Shown here one piece after another: positions 54,050 to 62,804 of a stretch of DNA of 64,000 nt (position 1 is the stretch's first letter; each line of letters starts with the position of its first letter). The stretch lies in assembly GCA_038324085.1 (NCBI GenBank), contig JBBQHP010000015.1, forward strand, positions 19,668 to 83,667, read 5' to 3'. Under the pieces are notes generated by a model. That model was not told the origin of the DNA. It searched no databases and worked only from the letters and a program-made list of their open reading frames with translations. The stretch comes from Ga0077523 sp038324085 (GTDB taxonomy: Bacteria > Pseudomonadota > Gammaproteobacteria > Burkholderiales > Ga0077523). The position numbers were made by a program, and so were the translations under genes.

Positions 54050-54996
54050 GCCAGCCGCTCTACACGATTCCGGGATCGTCGACGCCGCAGGCGGTGCCGG
54101 CGGAACCGGCAGGAGCATCTACCGTGGCGCGAACGGTGGCCGAAGTGCTGTCCGACAGCCAGGTCGAAGCGGTGCTCGATGAACTCGACCGCGACCTGGT
54201 CGGGCTGAAGCCGGTGAAGCAGCGCATCCGCGACATCGCCGCGCTGCTGGTGATCGATAAGCTGCGCATGAATCTCGGGCTGTCCGCGCAGGCGCCGTCG
54301 CTCCACATGAGCTTCACCGGCAATCCCGGCACCGGCAAGACGACGGTCGCCATGCGCATGGCGCAGATCCTCCATCGCCTCGGCTACGTGCGCAAAGGCC
54401 ACATGGTCGCGGTGACGCGCGACGATCTGGTGGGCCAGTACATCGGCCACACGGCACCGAAGACCAAGGAAGTGCTCAAGAAAGCAATGGGCGGCGTGCT
54501 GTTCATCGACGAGGCCTATTACCTGTACCGGCCGGAGAACGAGCGCGACTACGGCCAGGAGGCGATCGAGATCCTGCTGCAGGTCATGGAGAACCAGCGC
54601 GACGATCTGGTCGTGATCCTCGCTGGTTACAAGGATCGGATGGACACGTTCTTCAAGTCCAATCCCGGCATGAGCTCGCGCATCGCCCACCATCTCGACT
54701 TTCCCGATTACAGCGAGGACGAACTGCTCCACATCGGCGACCGCATGCTCGAGCAGCAGAACTACAACTTCGGCGAGGGCGGGCGCGATACCTTCCGCGA
54801 CTACCTCGCACTGCGCCTCCAGCAACCGCAATTCGCCAACGCACGCAGCGTGCGCAACGCCCTCGAACGCGCGCGCCTGCGTCAGGCGAGCCGGCTGTTC
54901 GCCGAACCCGATCGCGTGCTCACGCGCCAGGACCTCACCACCATCGAGCCCTCGGACATCCGCGCGAGCCGCGTGTTCTCCGGGGCCTCGGACTAG
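54046..54996 (+). CDS. cbbX: Red-type RubisCO activase CbbX
   Basis: AAA+ ATPase of 316 residues that removes inhibitory sugar phosphates from red-type RubisCO, thereby reactivating it. Walker A GNPGTGKTT near residue 93, Walker B VLFIDEAYYLYRP near 150, the pore-loop GQYIGHTAPKT near 128, and a sensor ILAGYKDRMDTFF near 190 are present; residues 1 to about 40 are a variable N-terminal stretch. The start overlaps the rpe stop as ATGA. Length and motifs are those of CbbX. It confirms a form IC RubisCO. Confidence 0.94.
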   Translation: MSQPLYTIPGSSTPQAVPAEPAGASTVARTVAEVLSDSQVEAVLDELDRDLVGLKPVKQRIRDIAALLVIDKLRMNLGLSAQAPSLHMSFTGNPGTGKTTVAMRMAQILHRLGYVRKGHMVAVTRDDLVGQYIGHTAPKTKEVLKKAMGGVLFIDEAYYLYRPENERDYGQEAIEILLQVMENQRDDLVVILAGYKDRMDTFFKSNPGMSSRIAHHLDFPDYSEDELLHIGDRMLEQQNYNFGEGGRDTFRDYLALRLQQPQFANARSVRNALERARLRQASRLFAEPDRVLTRQDLTTIEPSDIRASRVFSGASD

Positions 54997-55018
54997 AGTC
55001 GAACCGGGACCCATCGCC

Positions 55019-56113
55019 ATGCCGCTCTCGCAACGCTGGACGCTCACCCGCTATCTGATCGAGGAACGGCGCCGGTTCCCCGATGCCAGCGGCGATCTCA
55101 ACGCGCTGCTGCTGGACATATCGCTCGCCTGCAAGGCCATTGCCCGGGTGGTGGCCTTCGGCGAACTCGGCGATTCCCTCGGCCAATCCATCCCGGCGCA
55201 AGGCGGCAACGTGAACGTCCAGGGCGAAGTCCAGAAGCGACTCGACGTGGTCAGCAACGAGATCTTCATCCGCATGAACGAATGGAACGGACATCTCGCG
55301 GGCATGGCCTCGGAGGAGATGGACGATCCGCGGCAGATCCCCGGATGGTATCCGCGCGGAAAATACCTCCTCCTGTTCGATCCGCTCGACGGTTCGAGCA
55401 ACGTCGACGTCAACGTTGCCGTGGGCAGCATCTTCTCGATCCTGCGTGCGCCGCAGGACCTGGTCGACAGCGGCCGCGACGTGGCCGAAGCGGATTTCTT
55501 CCGCCCGGGTGCGACCCAGGTCGCGGCAGGCTATGCGATCTACGGGCCCACGACGATGCTCGTGCTGAGCGTCGGCAATGGCGTCGCGGGCTTCACGCTC
55601 AATCCCAATCTCGGTGAGTTCGTACTGACGCATCCCAAGATCGAGGTGCCGGCCGACACCCACGAATTCGCGATCAACAGCTCGAACAGCCGCTTCTGGG
55701 AACCGCCGGTGAAGCGCTACGTGGACGAATGCCTCGCGGGCAAGACCGGACCGCGCGGCAAGGACTTCAACATGCGCTGGATCGCATCGATGGTGGCCGA
55801 GGCCCATCGCATCCTGATGCGCGGCGGCGTGTTCATGTATCCACGAGACACGAAGGACCCGGCCAAACCCGGCCGGCTGCGGCTGCTGTACGAAGCCAAT
55901 CCCGTGGGCTTCATCGTGGAGCAGGCCGGCGGCCGGGCCAGCACCGGACGCCAACCCGTACTCGGGGTAATGCCCTCGTCGCTGCACCAGCGCATCGGCC
56001 TCGTGTTCGGTTCGAAGAACGAAGTCGAGCGCATCGAGCGCTATCACCACGAGCCCGCCACCCGCGATCCGGGGGCACCGCTGTTCGCGGAGCGCAGCCT
56101 ATTCCGCGACTGA
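55019..56113 (+). CDS. cbbF: Fructose-1,6-bisphosphatase, class I
   Basis: Dephosphorylates fructose 1,6-bisphosphate (and in CBB relatives sedoheptulose 1,7-bisphosphate). 364 residues with the metal site LFDPLDGSSNVDVNV near 120-134, MASEEMDDP (Glu metal ligands) near 95, NSRFWEPPVKRYVDEC and the late KPGRLRLLYEANPVGF, all typical of class I. It follows cbbX by 22 bases. It is one of two phosphatases needed in the regeneration phase. Confidence 0.94.
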   Translation: MPLSQRWTLTRYLIEERRRFPDASGDLNALLLDISLACKAIARVVAFGELGDSLGQSIPAQGGNVNVQGEVQKRLDVVSNEIFIRMNEWNGHLAGMASEEMDDPRQIPGWYPRGKYLLLFDPLDGSSNVDVNVAVGSIFSILRAPQDLVDSGRDVAEADFFRPGATQVAAGYAIYGPTTMLVLSVGNGVAGFTLNPNLGEFVLTHPKIEVPADTHEFAINSSNSRFWEPPVKRYVDECLAGKTGPRGKDFNMRWIASMVAEAHRILMRGGVFMYPRDTKDPAKPGRLRLLYEANPVGFIVEQAGGRASTGRQPVLGVMPSSLHQRIGLVFGSKNEVERIERYHHEPATRDPGAPLFAERSLFRD

Positions 56114-56201
56114 TCAGCGGGAACATCCGCACGCCCGATGCGGCGCCACGCCTGTCCACCTACGTCGATTCCAATCCTCGCATTCCCACGAGACCCGCGC
56201 C

Positions 56202-57086
56202 ATGTCGGAAAGACACCCCATCGTCGCCATCACCGGATCGTCCGGCGCCGGCACCACTTCGGTCACGCGCACGTTCGAGAACATTTTCCGACGCGAGAAC
56301 GTGAAGGCGGCGGTGGTGGAAGGCGACAGCTTCCATCGCTACGACCGCAAGGAGATGCGTGCGCGACAGGTGGAAGCCGAAGAGGCGGGCGACATGAACT
56401 TCAGCCACTTCGGACCCGAGAACAATCTCTTTCCGGACCTGGAGGCATTATTCCGCAGCTATGCCGAAGTCGGAACCGGACGCTGCCGCAAGTACCTGCA
56501 CGATCCGGTCGAAGCGGAGCCCTACGGCCAGGAGCCCGGCACGTTCACGCCCTGGGAGGACATGCCGCGCGACACCGAGCTGCTGTTCTACGAAGGTCTG
56601 CACGGCGCCGTGGTCACCCCCGAGGTCGACATCGCGCGCTATCCCGATCTGCTGATCGGCGTGGTGCCGGTGATCAATCTCGAATGGATCCAGAAACTGT
56701 GGCGCGACAAGCACGTGCGTGGCTACTCGGCCGAAGCCGTGACCGATACGATCCTGCGCCGCATGCCCGACTACGTGCACTACATCTGTCCCCAGTTCGC
56801 GCATACGCACGTCAACTTCCAGCGCGTGCCGATGGTCGACACCTCGAACGCGTTCATCGCCCGCGACATCCCCTCGGCCGGCGAGAGCATGGTCGTCATC
56901 CGCTTCGCCAACCCGAAGGGCATCGATTTCCCGTACCTGCTCTCGATGATCAACGATTCCTTCATGTCGCGCGCCAACACCATCGTGGTGCCGGGCGGCA
57001 AGATGGAACTCGCGATGCAGTTGATCTTCACTCCTTTCATCTGGCGGATGATGGAACGGCGCAAGCGCTCCATCGGCGCCCTCTGA
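56202..57086 (+). CDS. cbbP: Phosphoribulokinase
   Basis: Makes ribulose 1,5-bisphosphate from ribulose 5-phosphate and ATP, the CO2-acceptor step. 294 residues, the bacterial octameric type. The P-loop is ITGSSGAGTTSVTRTF near residue 10, followed by VEGDSFHRYDRKEMR, a FYEGLHGAVV Walker-B-like strand and NLEWIQKLWRDKHVRGYS. It lies 88 bases after cbbF, the largest gap in the operon. Confidence 0.95.
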   Translation: MSERHPIVAITGSSGAGTTSVTRTFENIFRRENVKAAVVEGDSFHRYDRKEMRARQVEAEEAGDMNFSHFGPENNLFPDLEALFRSYAEVGTGRCRKYLHDPVEAEPYGQEPGTFTPWEDMPRDTELLFYEGLHGAVVTPEVDIARYPDLLIGVVPVINLEWIQKLWRDKHVRGYSAEAVTDTILRRMPDYVHYICPQFAHTHVNFQRVPMVDTSNAFIARDIPSAGESMVVIRFANPKGIDFPYLLSMINDSFMSRANTIVVPGGKMELAMQLIFTPFIWRMMERRKRSIGAL

Positions 57087-57114
57087 TCCCCCGGCGTTCG
57101 CCGACACGAATCCG

Positions 57115-59142
57115 ATGAGCTCCTCTTCCGCAGACCGGGTGTTGCGCCCGGACAATGGGCGTCGCGACGATCTGGCCGACGCATTGCGCGTGCTGGCGAT
57201 GGATGCCGTGCAGCAGGCGAATTCCGGCCATCCGGGCGCGCCCATGGGCATGGCCGAGATGGCGGTCGCGCTATGGCACCGTCATCTGCGTCACAACCCC
57301 GCCAATCCGTATTGGCCCGATCGCGACCGCTTTGTCCTGTCGAACGGGCACGCCTCGATGCTGCTCTACGCGCTGCTCCATCTGACCGGGTACGCGCTGC
57401 CGATGGATCAGTTGCGACAGTTCCGCCAGTTGCACAGCAAGACGCCGGGACATCCCGAGCACGGCCTCACGCCCGGCATCGAGACCACCACCGGACCGCT
57501 CGGACAAGGCCTTGCCAATGCGGTCGGTTTCGCGTTGGCCGAGAAACTGCTGGCCGACGAATTCAATCGCCCCGGCCACGCGATCGTCGACCACCACACC
57601 TACGTGTTCCTGGGCGACGGCTGCCTCATGGAAGGTGTGAGCCACGAAGTCTGCGGTCTCGCCGGCGCCTGGCGGCTGAACAAGCTGATCGCGCTCTACG
57701 ACGACAATGGCATCTCGATCGACGGCGCCGTACGGGGTTGGTTCGTGGACGACACGCCGGCCCGCTTCCGCGCCTACGGCTGGAACGTCATCGGGCCGAT
57801 CGACGGGCACGACGCAGCGGCGGTGGCCGCTGCAATCACCCAGGCGAAGTCCTGCACCGACCGGCCCACGTTCATCGATTGCCGAACGACGATCGGAAAG
57901 GGCTCGCCCGGCCGCGCCGGCACGGCCAAGGCCCACGGCGAGCCGCTTGGCGCCGAAGAGATCCGCCTCGCCCGGGAAGCCCTGGACTGGACATATCCGC
58001 CATTCGAGATTCCGCGGCCGATCGCGAATCGCTGGGATGCCCGCGAGGCCGGTGCCCGTCGCGAATCCGAATGGCGGCAACGCTTCGACACCTATCGCCT
58101 GGAGCATCCGTCATTGGCCGCGGAGTTCGAGCGCCGCATGACCGGCGAACTGCCGGACGACTTCGAAGCGATCATTCATGCCACTATCGAGCAGTTCGGC
58201 GTCTCGAATGAAACGCTGGCCACCCGCAAGGCGTCACAGAAGGTGCTGGCGGTGCTTGCCGCGCGCCTGCCCGAACTGCTGGGCGGTAGCGCCGACCTGA
58301 CCGGATCGAACCTGACCGATTTCCCCGGTGCCGGCGCGGTACGCGGTGGCGAGAAGGGCGGGCGCCACATCAACTACGGCGTGCGCGAATTCGGCATGGC
58401 CGCGGTGATGAACGGCATTGCGCTGCACGGCGGGTATCTGCCCTACGGCGGGACATTCCTGACGTTCAGCGATTACAGCCGCAATGCGATCCGCATGGCA
58501 GCGCTGATGAAATTGCGCGTGATCCACGTATTCACCCACGATTCGATCGGCCTGGGCGAAGACGGACCCACCCACCAGGCCGTGGAGCACGCCGCCAGCC
58601 TGCGACTCATTCCCAACCTCGACGTATGGCGTCCCTGCGATGCGGCCGAGACGGCCGTGGCCTGGATCGAAGCCCTCGGCCAGCGACACCGCCCGACCGC
58701 CCTGCTGCTGTCGCGCCAGAACCTGCCGGCGCAAGTTCGCACACCGGCGCAGGTGGGCGATATTCGCCGCGGCGGCTACGTCCTGAGCGATCGTCCGAAC
58801 GCGCTCGCGGTCATCCTCGCCACGGGTTCGGAGGTGTCCCTGGCGATGGCCGCGCAGGAATTGCTCGATGCGACCGGCATGGCGGTGCGCGTGGTCTCGA
58901 TCCCGTCCACCAGCGTGTTCGATCGGCAGGACGCCGCGTGGCACGACGCCGTGCTCAGCGTCGGGCTGCCGCGCGTCGGCGTCGAAGCGGGCGTGACCCG
59001 TTGGTGGTCCCAGTACGGCTGCGCCGCGGCGCTCGGCGTGGACACGTTCGGCGAATCCGCGCCGGGACCGCAGGTCTACGAGCATTTCGGACTGACGGTC
59101 GCGCGCCTGGCTGCTGTGGTTCTGGGCTGTTGCGCAGCCTGA
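57115..59142 (+). CDS. cbbT: Transketolase
   Basis: Thiamine-diphosphate enzyme of 675 residues that exchanges two-carbon units in sugar regeneration. Seen: NSGHPGAPMGMAEMAVALW, the DRFVLSNGHASMLLYALLHLTG stretch, TPGHPE with the family His residues, the TPP-binding GDGCLMEGVSHE near 165, and in the C-terminal half FLTFSDYSRNAIRMAALM and HDSIGLGEDGPTHQ. The order cbbP-cbbT is common in beta- and alphaproteobacterial CBB operons. It is complete and intact. Confidence 0.95.
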   Translation: MSSSSADRVLRPDNGRRDDLADALRVLAMDAVQQANSGHPGAPMGMAEMAVALWHRHLRHNPANPYWPDRDRFVLSNGHASMLLYALLHLTGYALPMDQLRQFRQLHSKTPGHPEHGLTPGIETTTGPLGQGLANAVGFALAEKLLADEFNRPGHAIVDHHTYVFLGDGCLMEGVSHEVCGLAGAWRLNKLIALYDDNGISIDGAVRGWFVDDTPARFRAYGWNVIGPIDGHDAAAVAAAITQAKSCTDRPTFIDCRTTIGKGSPGRAGTAKAHGEPLGAEEIRLAREALDWTYPPFEIPRPIANRWDAREAGARRESEWRQRFDTYRLEHPSLAAEFERRMTGELPDDFEAIIHATIEQFGVSNETLATRKASQKVLAVLAARLPELLGGSADLTGSNLTDFPGAGAVRGGEKGGRHINYGVREFGMAAVMNGIALHGGYLPYGGTFLTFSDYSRNAIRMAALMKLRVIHVFTHDSIGLGEDGPTHQAVEHAASLRLIPNLDVWRPCDAAETAVAWIEALGQRHRPTALLLSRQNLPAQVRTPAQVGDIRRGGYVLSDRPNALAVILATGSEVSLAMAAQELLDATGMAVRVVSIPSTSVFDRQDAAWHDAVLSVGLPRVGVEAGVTRWWSQYGCAAALGVDTFGESAPGPQVYEHFGLTVARLAAVVLGCCAA

Positions 59143-59158
59143 CGCATCGCCGGCAGAC

Positions 59159-59950
59159 ATGACCAGGTTGCGGGCACTGCTGTGGGATGTCGACGGCACC
59201 ATCGCCGAGACGGAGCGCGACGGTCATCGCGTGGCATTCAATCTCGCTTTCGATGCGTGGGGCCTGCCCTGGCACTGGGACGAAACGCGCTACGGCGAAC
59301 TGCTGCGGGTCACGGGTGGGCGCGAACGGATCCTGCACGACATGAGCACGCGCGCGGACGCACCCGCGTCTCCGGCGGATCGGGTCGAGCTCGCCCGGGC
59401 GCTGCATGCGAACAAGAACGCCATCTACGGCAAACTCGTCCGGGATGGCGGCATGCCGTTGCGCGACGGCGTGCTCGAATTGATGCGGCAGTGCCGCGCC
59501 CGTGACCTGCGCATGGGCATCGCCACCACCACCAGCCGGGCCAACGTGGAAGTACTGCTACACGCAGCGCTCGGGGAACACTGGGACGACTGGTTCGCCG
59601 CCATCGTTTGCGCCGAGGACGTGGCGCGCAAGAAGCCTGACCCCGAGGTCTACCTGCGCGCACTGGAATCCCTTGGCACGGCACCGAACGCGGCCGCCGC
59701 CATCGAGGACTCGCCGAACGGGGTCGACGCCGCGCGTGCGGCCGGCATCCCGGTGATCGTGACCCGCAGCGCCTACTTCGTCGATGCGAAGTTCGAGGGC
59801 GCGCTGGCGGTCGGCCCGGGCTTCGATTCGCGCCGGTATTGGCAGCCACCGACGCGCGCAACGAACGCCAGTGACGACCCGGTCCGTCTGGTGGACATCG
59901 AGAACTGGCATGCCCGCTCCGCTACCATCACCCGCCCGATTTGCACTTGA
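59159..59950 (+). CDS. cbbY: CbbY-type HAD phosphatase (xylulose-1,5-bisphosphate phosphatase)
   Basis: HAD-superfamily phosphatase of 263 residues. Motif I is LLWDVDGTIAETERDGHRVAF (nucleophile Asp, D-x-D) near residue 10; ATTTSRANVEVLL (motif II region) near 120; KKPDPEVYLRAL (motif III) near 160 and IEDSPNGVDAARAAG (motif IV) near 181. The ERDGHRVAFN cap entry marks CbbY rather than the phosphoglycolate phosphatase CbbZ. CbbY removes the misfire inhibitor xylulose 1,5-bisphosphate, complementing CbbX. It starts 16 bases after cbbT. Confidence 0.88.
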   Translation: MTRLRALLWDVDGTIAETERDGHRVAFNLAFDAWGLPWHWDETRYGELLRVTGGRERILHDMSTRADAPASPADRVELARALHANKNAIYGKLVRDGGMPLRDGVLELMRQCRARDLRMGIATTTSRANVEVLLHAALGEHWDDWFAAIVCAEDVARKKPDPEVYLRALESLGTAPNAAAAIEDSPNGVDAARAAGIPVIVTRSAYFVDAKFEGALAVGPGFDSRRYWQPPTRATNASDDPVRLVDIENWHARSATITRPICT

Positions 59951-59994
59951 CGAGTTCCCATCCCCCTTCACACCCGCTCAGGAGACCTTTCCTC

Positions 59995-61059
59995 ATGGCC
60001 CTCGTTTCGCTCCGCCAGGTGCTCGATCACGCTGCCGAGAACAGCTATGGCGTGCCCGCGTTCAATGTGAACAATCTCGAACAGATACTTGCGATCATGG
60101 AAGCGGCGCAGGAGACGAGCTCGCCGGTCATCCTGCAGGCGTCGGCGGGTGCCCGCAAGTACGCGGGTGAACCGTATCTGCGGCACATGGTGCTGGCGGC
60201 GGTGGAAGCGCACCCCGACATACCGATCGTGCTGCACCAGGACCACGGCGCCTCGCCTTCCGTATGCCAGCAATCGATCCGCTCCGGCTTCACCAGCGTC
60301 ATGATGGACGGCTCCCTGAAGGAGGACATGAAGACTCCCGCGAGCTACGACTACAACGTGGAGGTGACCCGCAAGGTGGTCGAGTTCTCGCACGCGATCG
60401 GCGTCTCGGTCGAAGGAGAACTGGGTTGCCTCGGCTCGCTCGAAACCGGCGAGGCAGGCGAGGAAGACGGCAGCGGCGCAGAGGGCAAGATGAGTCACGA
60501 CATGCTGCTCACCGACCCCGAGCAGGCCAAGGATTTCGTCGCGAAAACCGGTGTCGACGCGCTCGCCATCGCCATCGGCACCAGCCACGGCGCCTACAAG
60601 TTCACCCGCAAGCCCACCGGTGACATCCTCGCGATTTCGCGCATCAAGGAGATCCACGCACGGTTGCCGAACACGCACCTGGTGATGCACGGCTCTTCGT
60701 CCGTGCCCCAGGACCTGCTGGAGGAAATCCGAAAGTACGGCGGCGCCATGAAGGAGACCTACGGCGTGCCGGTCGAGGAAATCCAGGAGGCGATCAAGTT
60801 CGGCGTTCGCAAGATCAACATCGACACCGACATCCGGCTGGCGATGACGGCGGCGATCCGCAAGTTCTTCTCCGAGAACCCGGAGAAGTTCGACCCGCGG
60901 GAGTACCTGAAACCGGCGCGGGAAGCGGCCAAAGGAATCTGCCTGCAGCGTTTCCAGCAGTTCGGCTGCGCAGGGCAGGGAAGCAAGGTCAAGGCCGTCA
61001 ACCTTGCGGTCATGATCGAGCGCTATCGCAGCGGCGAACTGGCCCAGCAGGTGGTTTGA
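59995..61059 (+). CDS. cbbA: Fructose-bisphosphate aldolase, class II
   Basis: Zinc-dependent aldolase of 354 residues forming fructose 1,6-bisphosphate (and probably sedoheptulose bisphosphate) in the CBB cycle. Metal-binding HQDHGASPSVCQQSIRSGFTSVMMDGS near 82-106, a GELGCLGSLETG region near 142, IAIGTSHGAYKF near 200 and HGSSSVPQDLLEEI near 240 are all class II, subtype B. AGGAGACC before the ATG. It is the last gene of the operon seen; phosphoglycerate kinase and glyceraldehyde-phosphate dehydrogenase genes are not in the window. Confidence 0.93.
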   Translation: MALVSLRQVLDHAAENSYGVPAFNVNNLEQILAIMEAAQETSSPVILQASAGARKYAGEPYLRHMVLAAVEAHPDIPIVLHQDHGASPSVCQQSIRSGFTSVMMDGSLKEDMKTPASYDYNVEVTRKVVEFSHAIGVSVEGELGCLGSLETGEAGEEDGSGAEGKMSHDMLLTDPEQAKDFVAKTGVDALAIAIGTSHGAYKFTRKPTGDILAISRIKEIHARLPNTHLVMHGSSSVPQDLLEEIRKYGGAMKETYGVPVEEIQEAIKFGVRKINIDTDIRLAMTAAIRKFFSENPEKFDPREYLKPAREAAKGICLQRFQQFGCAGQGSKVKAVNLAVMIERYRSGELAQQVV

Positions 61060-61092
61060 CGCCAGGTGGTTCAGCGCAAGGTGGTTTGACGC
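61048..61092 (+). repeat. Three tandem 15-base units at the end of the aldolase gene
   Basis: CAGGTGGTTTGACGC, CAGGTGGTTCAGCGC and AAGGTGGTTTGACGC follow one another from 61048 to 61092. The first unit spans the last codons (Gln-Val-Val) and TGA of the aldolase. The copies look like recent duplications of the gene's 3' end; the next gene on the opposite strand ends right after them. Confidence 0.8.
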
Positions 61093-61093
61093 C

Positions 61094-61680
61094 TTATTCG
61101 ATCTTCACCACGATACCGGTGACGAACAGCAGATCGGCCTTCTTGAGACCGTCGCCCGGGTCGTTGTTGTAGCGGTAAGCGAGCGTCGCGGTCAGGTTCA
61201 GCCGCTTGTTCATCGCCACGGCCAGGCTGGTGTCGAACACGCCTCGGAAGCTGCCGTTGTCCTGCAGGTTCGGATAGAGCACCAGGCGCTGCTTGAGCGC
61301 GGTCGTGTCGGTCAACTGGTGCTGGGACTCCTCTCCCAGCAGCAGTTCCGCGCGCCCGTAGTGGCTGCGCAGTTCGTACGCGCGCCCAGGCTGGCCTGGT
61401 CGGCGGTGGTCTCGCTGTCGTTCCTGGCGTATAGCATCCGCCCGTAGATCGTCCATTTGTCCTGGGCGGTCGCCTTGAGAGCTTCGGCGGTGACGTTGAC
61501 GCTGCGGGCGGAACTGTTGCCGGACGACAGGCTGGCGCCGGCGCCGAGGGAGTACCGCCACTGGTTGTCTTTCTTGACCAGCACCTGCGCCGAGGCGGTC
61601 GAGATGCACAGGCTTGCCATGCCTGCCATCGCTGCTGCGGCCGGCCACGAGCCCCTGAAGGCGAACTTGGGCAGAATCAT
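61094..61680 (-). pseudogene. DUF481 outer-membrane-type protein, internally deleted and frameshifted
   Basis: The start at 61680, with a strong AAAGGAGG site, opens an exported protein: a signal peptide (PAAAAMAGMASLCISTASAQ), then NQWRYSLGAGASLSSGNSSARS and KATAQDKWTIYGRMLYARND of a DUF481 beta-barrel domain. After TADQASLGAR the frame is lost near 61380-61395. The other frame then carries only the end of the domain (YGRAELLLGEESQHQLTDTTALKQRL to FVTGIVVKIE) to 61094. About 70 residues of the middle barrel are missing, so the gene is a remnant. Intact members have about 250 residues. Confidence 0.82.
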
Positions 61681-61840
61681 CCGGTACCTCCTTTGTTGAG
61701 GCGCCAGCCTAACCGGATCAGCGCAAGCCGCGCGAATCCGACCTCCCTGGTTAGACGGGAAAACTCGCGCGCACCGTGGAATTGTTCTCAACGGCGCCGC
61801 CGGCGATGACCGATGATCGGACATCAACGGAGGGCTCCCC

Positions 61841-62701
61841 ATGCCGCATCGACTTCCTCTGGTATTTACCCACGGCAACGGGATTCCGCGCCCGGTCTAC
61901 CAGAAGATGCTGATCGGCCTGTCCCATCGCTTCATTGCAACCGGGGTCGACCGGTTCGGCCATGACCCGGCCTATCCAGTCACCGATTCCTGGCCGCGGC
62001 TGATCGACCAGCTTCGGGCTCACATCGCCGCCGTCGGTGAGCCGGTGACCCTGCTCGGTCACGGCACCGGCGGCTGGCTGAACCTGCTGGCTGCCTATCG
62101 GGCGCCGGAGCTCGTCACCGCGGTCCTGATGCTCGATTCGCCCTTGCCGACCATCCCCCAAGCACGCCTGCTGGCCGCCCTCAAGCGGGTCGGCCTGGGC
62201 GACCTGCCGGGGCGGGTCTGCGGCGCGAGCGCCGACCTGCCCGCATTCGATTCGGAATGTCAGGCGCTCTATCGCCGTTTCGGCGGCCGGCCGGCCGACG
62301 CCTTCGCGAGCGGACGATCGCGCGACGCCGAGCCCAGGCGTTTCGACGGCGAAGTCGGCCGCCGCATCCAGCAGACCTTCCCGACCGGTCTTGCCGCGCT
62401 GGTGGAGAAGGGCCCGCCGGTCGATGGCAGCGGTCGCATCGTGCCCTGCGGCATGCTCATCGGGCGGCGATCCCGCGCGGCTCACCTGTGCGGCCTGGCG
62501 GCGACTCGGCACCTGGTCGCCGACAAGCTGGTGGTCATCGAAGGTTCGCATCTGTTTCCCCTGGAGCTTCCACTGGTCACGGCCAAGGAAGTCGTCCGCC
62601 TGCACGACCGGATGATCGGTATCGATCCGGCCTCCAGCTTCCCGGGCTGGCGCAAGGTGGCCAGGACCAGCGCGTCGGCGCAGCTGCAGACGACCGCCTG
62701 A
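61841..62701 (+). CDS. Alpha/beta hydrolase-fold protein with Gly at the nucleophile position
   Basis: A 286-residue alpha/beta hydrolase fold: VFTHGNGIPRPVYQ (oxyanion HGNG) near residue 10, a nucleophile-elbow LLGHGTGGWLN near 71 and a late His in EGSHLFPLELP near 240. In the elbow the usual Gly-x-Ser-x-Gly reads Gly-His-Gly-Thr-Gly, so the catalytic Ser is replaced by Gly (codon GGC; AGC would encode Ser). It may be inactive, a binding protein, or use a shifted Thr. Many relatives have cytoplasmic esterase roles. The P450 gene follows 103 bases downstream. Confidence 0.78.
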   Translation: MPHRLPLVFTHGNGIPRPVYQKMLIGLSHRFIATGVDRFGHDPAYPVTDSWPRLIDQLRAHIAAVGEPVTLLGHGTGGWLNLLAAYRAPELVTAVLMLDSPLPTIPQARLLAALKRVGLGDLPGRVCGASADLPAFDSECQALYRRFGGRPADAFASGRSRDAEPRRFDGEVGRRIQQTFPTGLAALVEKGPPVDGSGRIVPCGMLIGRRSRAAHLCGLAATRHLVADKLVVIEGSHLFPLELPLVTAKEVVRLHDRMIGIDPASSFPGWRKVARTSASAQLQTTA

Positions 62702-62804
62702 TCCGGCTGCTGCGCTGCCGCGTCGGCGCCGCCGCCGGGTGCGCTTCACGGCGCCGTCGGACCCTGCGTTAGACTTCGCAGGAGACCCGACGCCGCGAGG
62801 AGCC

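Noticed and set aside
59159..59950. Assignment as phosphoglycolate phosphatase cbbZ
   Set aside because: The ERDGHRVAFN entry and cap region fit CbbY better than CbbZ.
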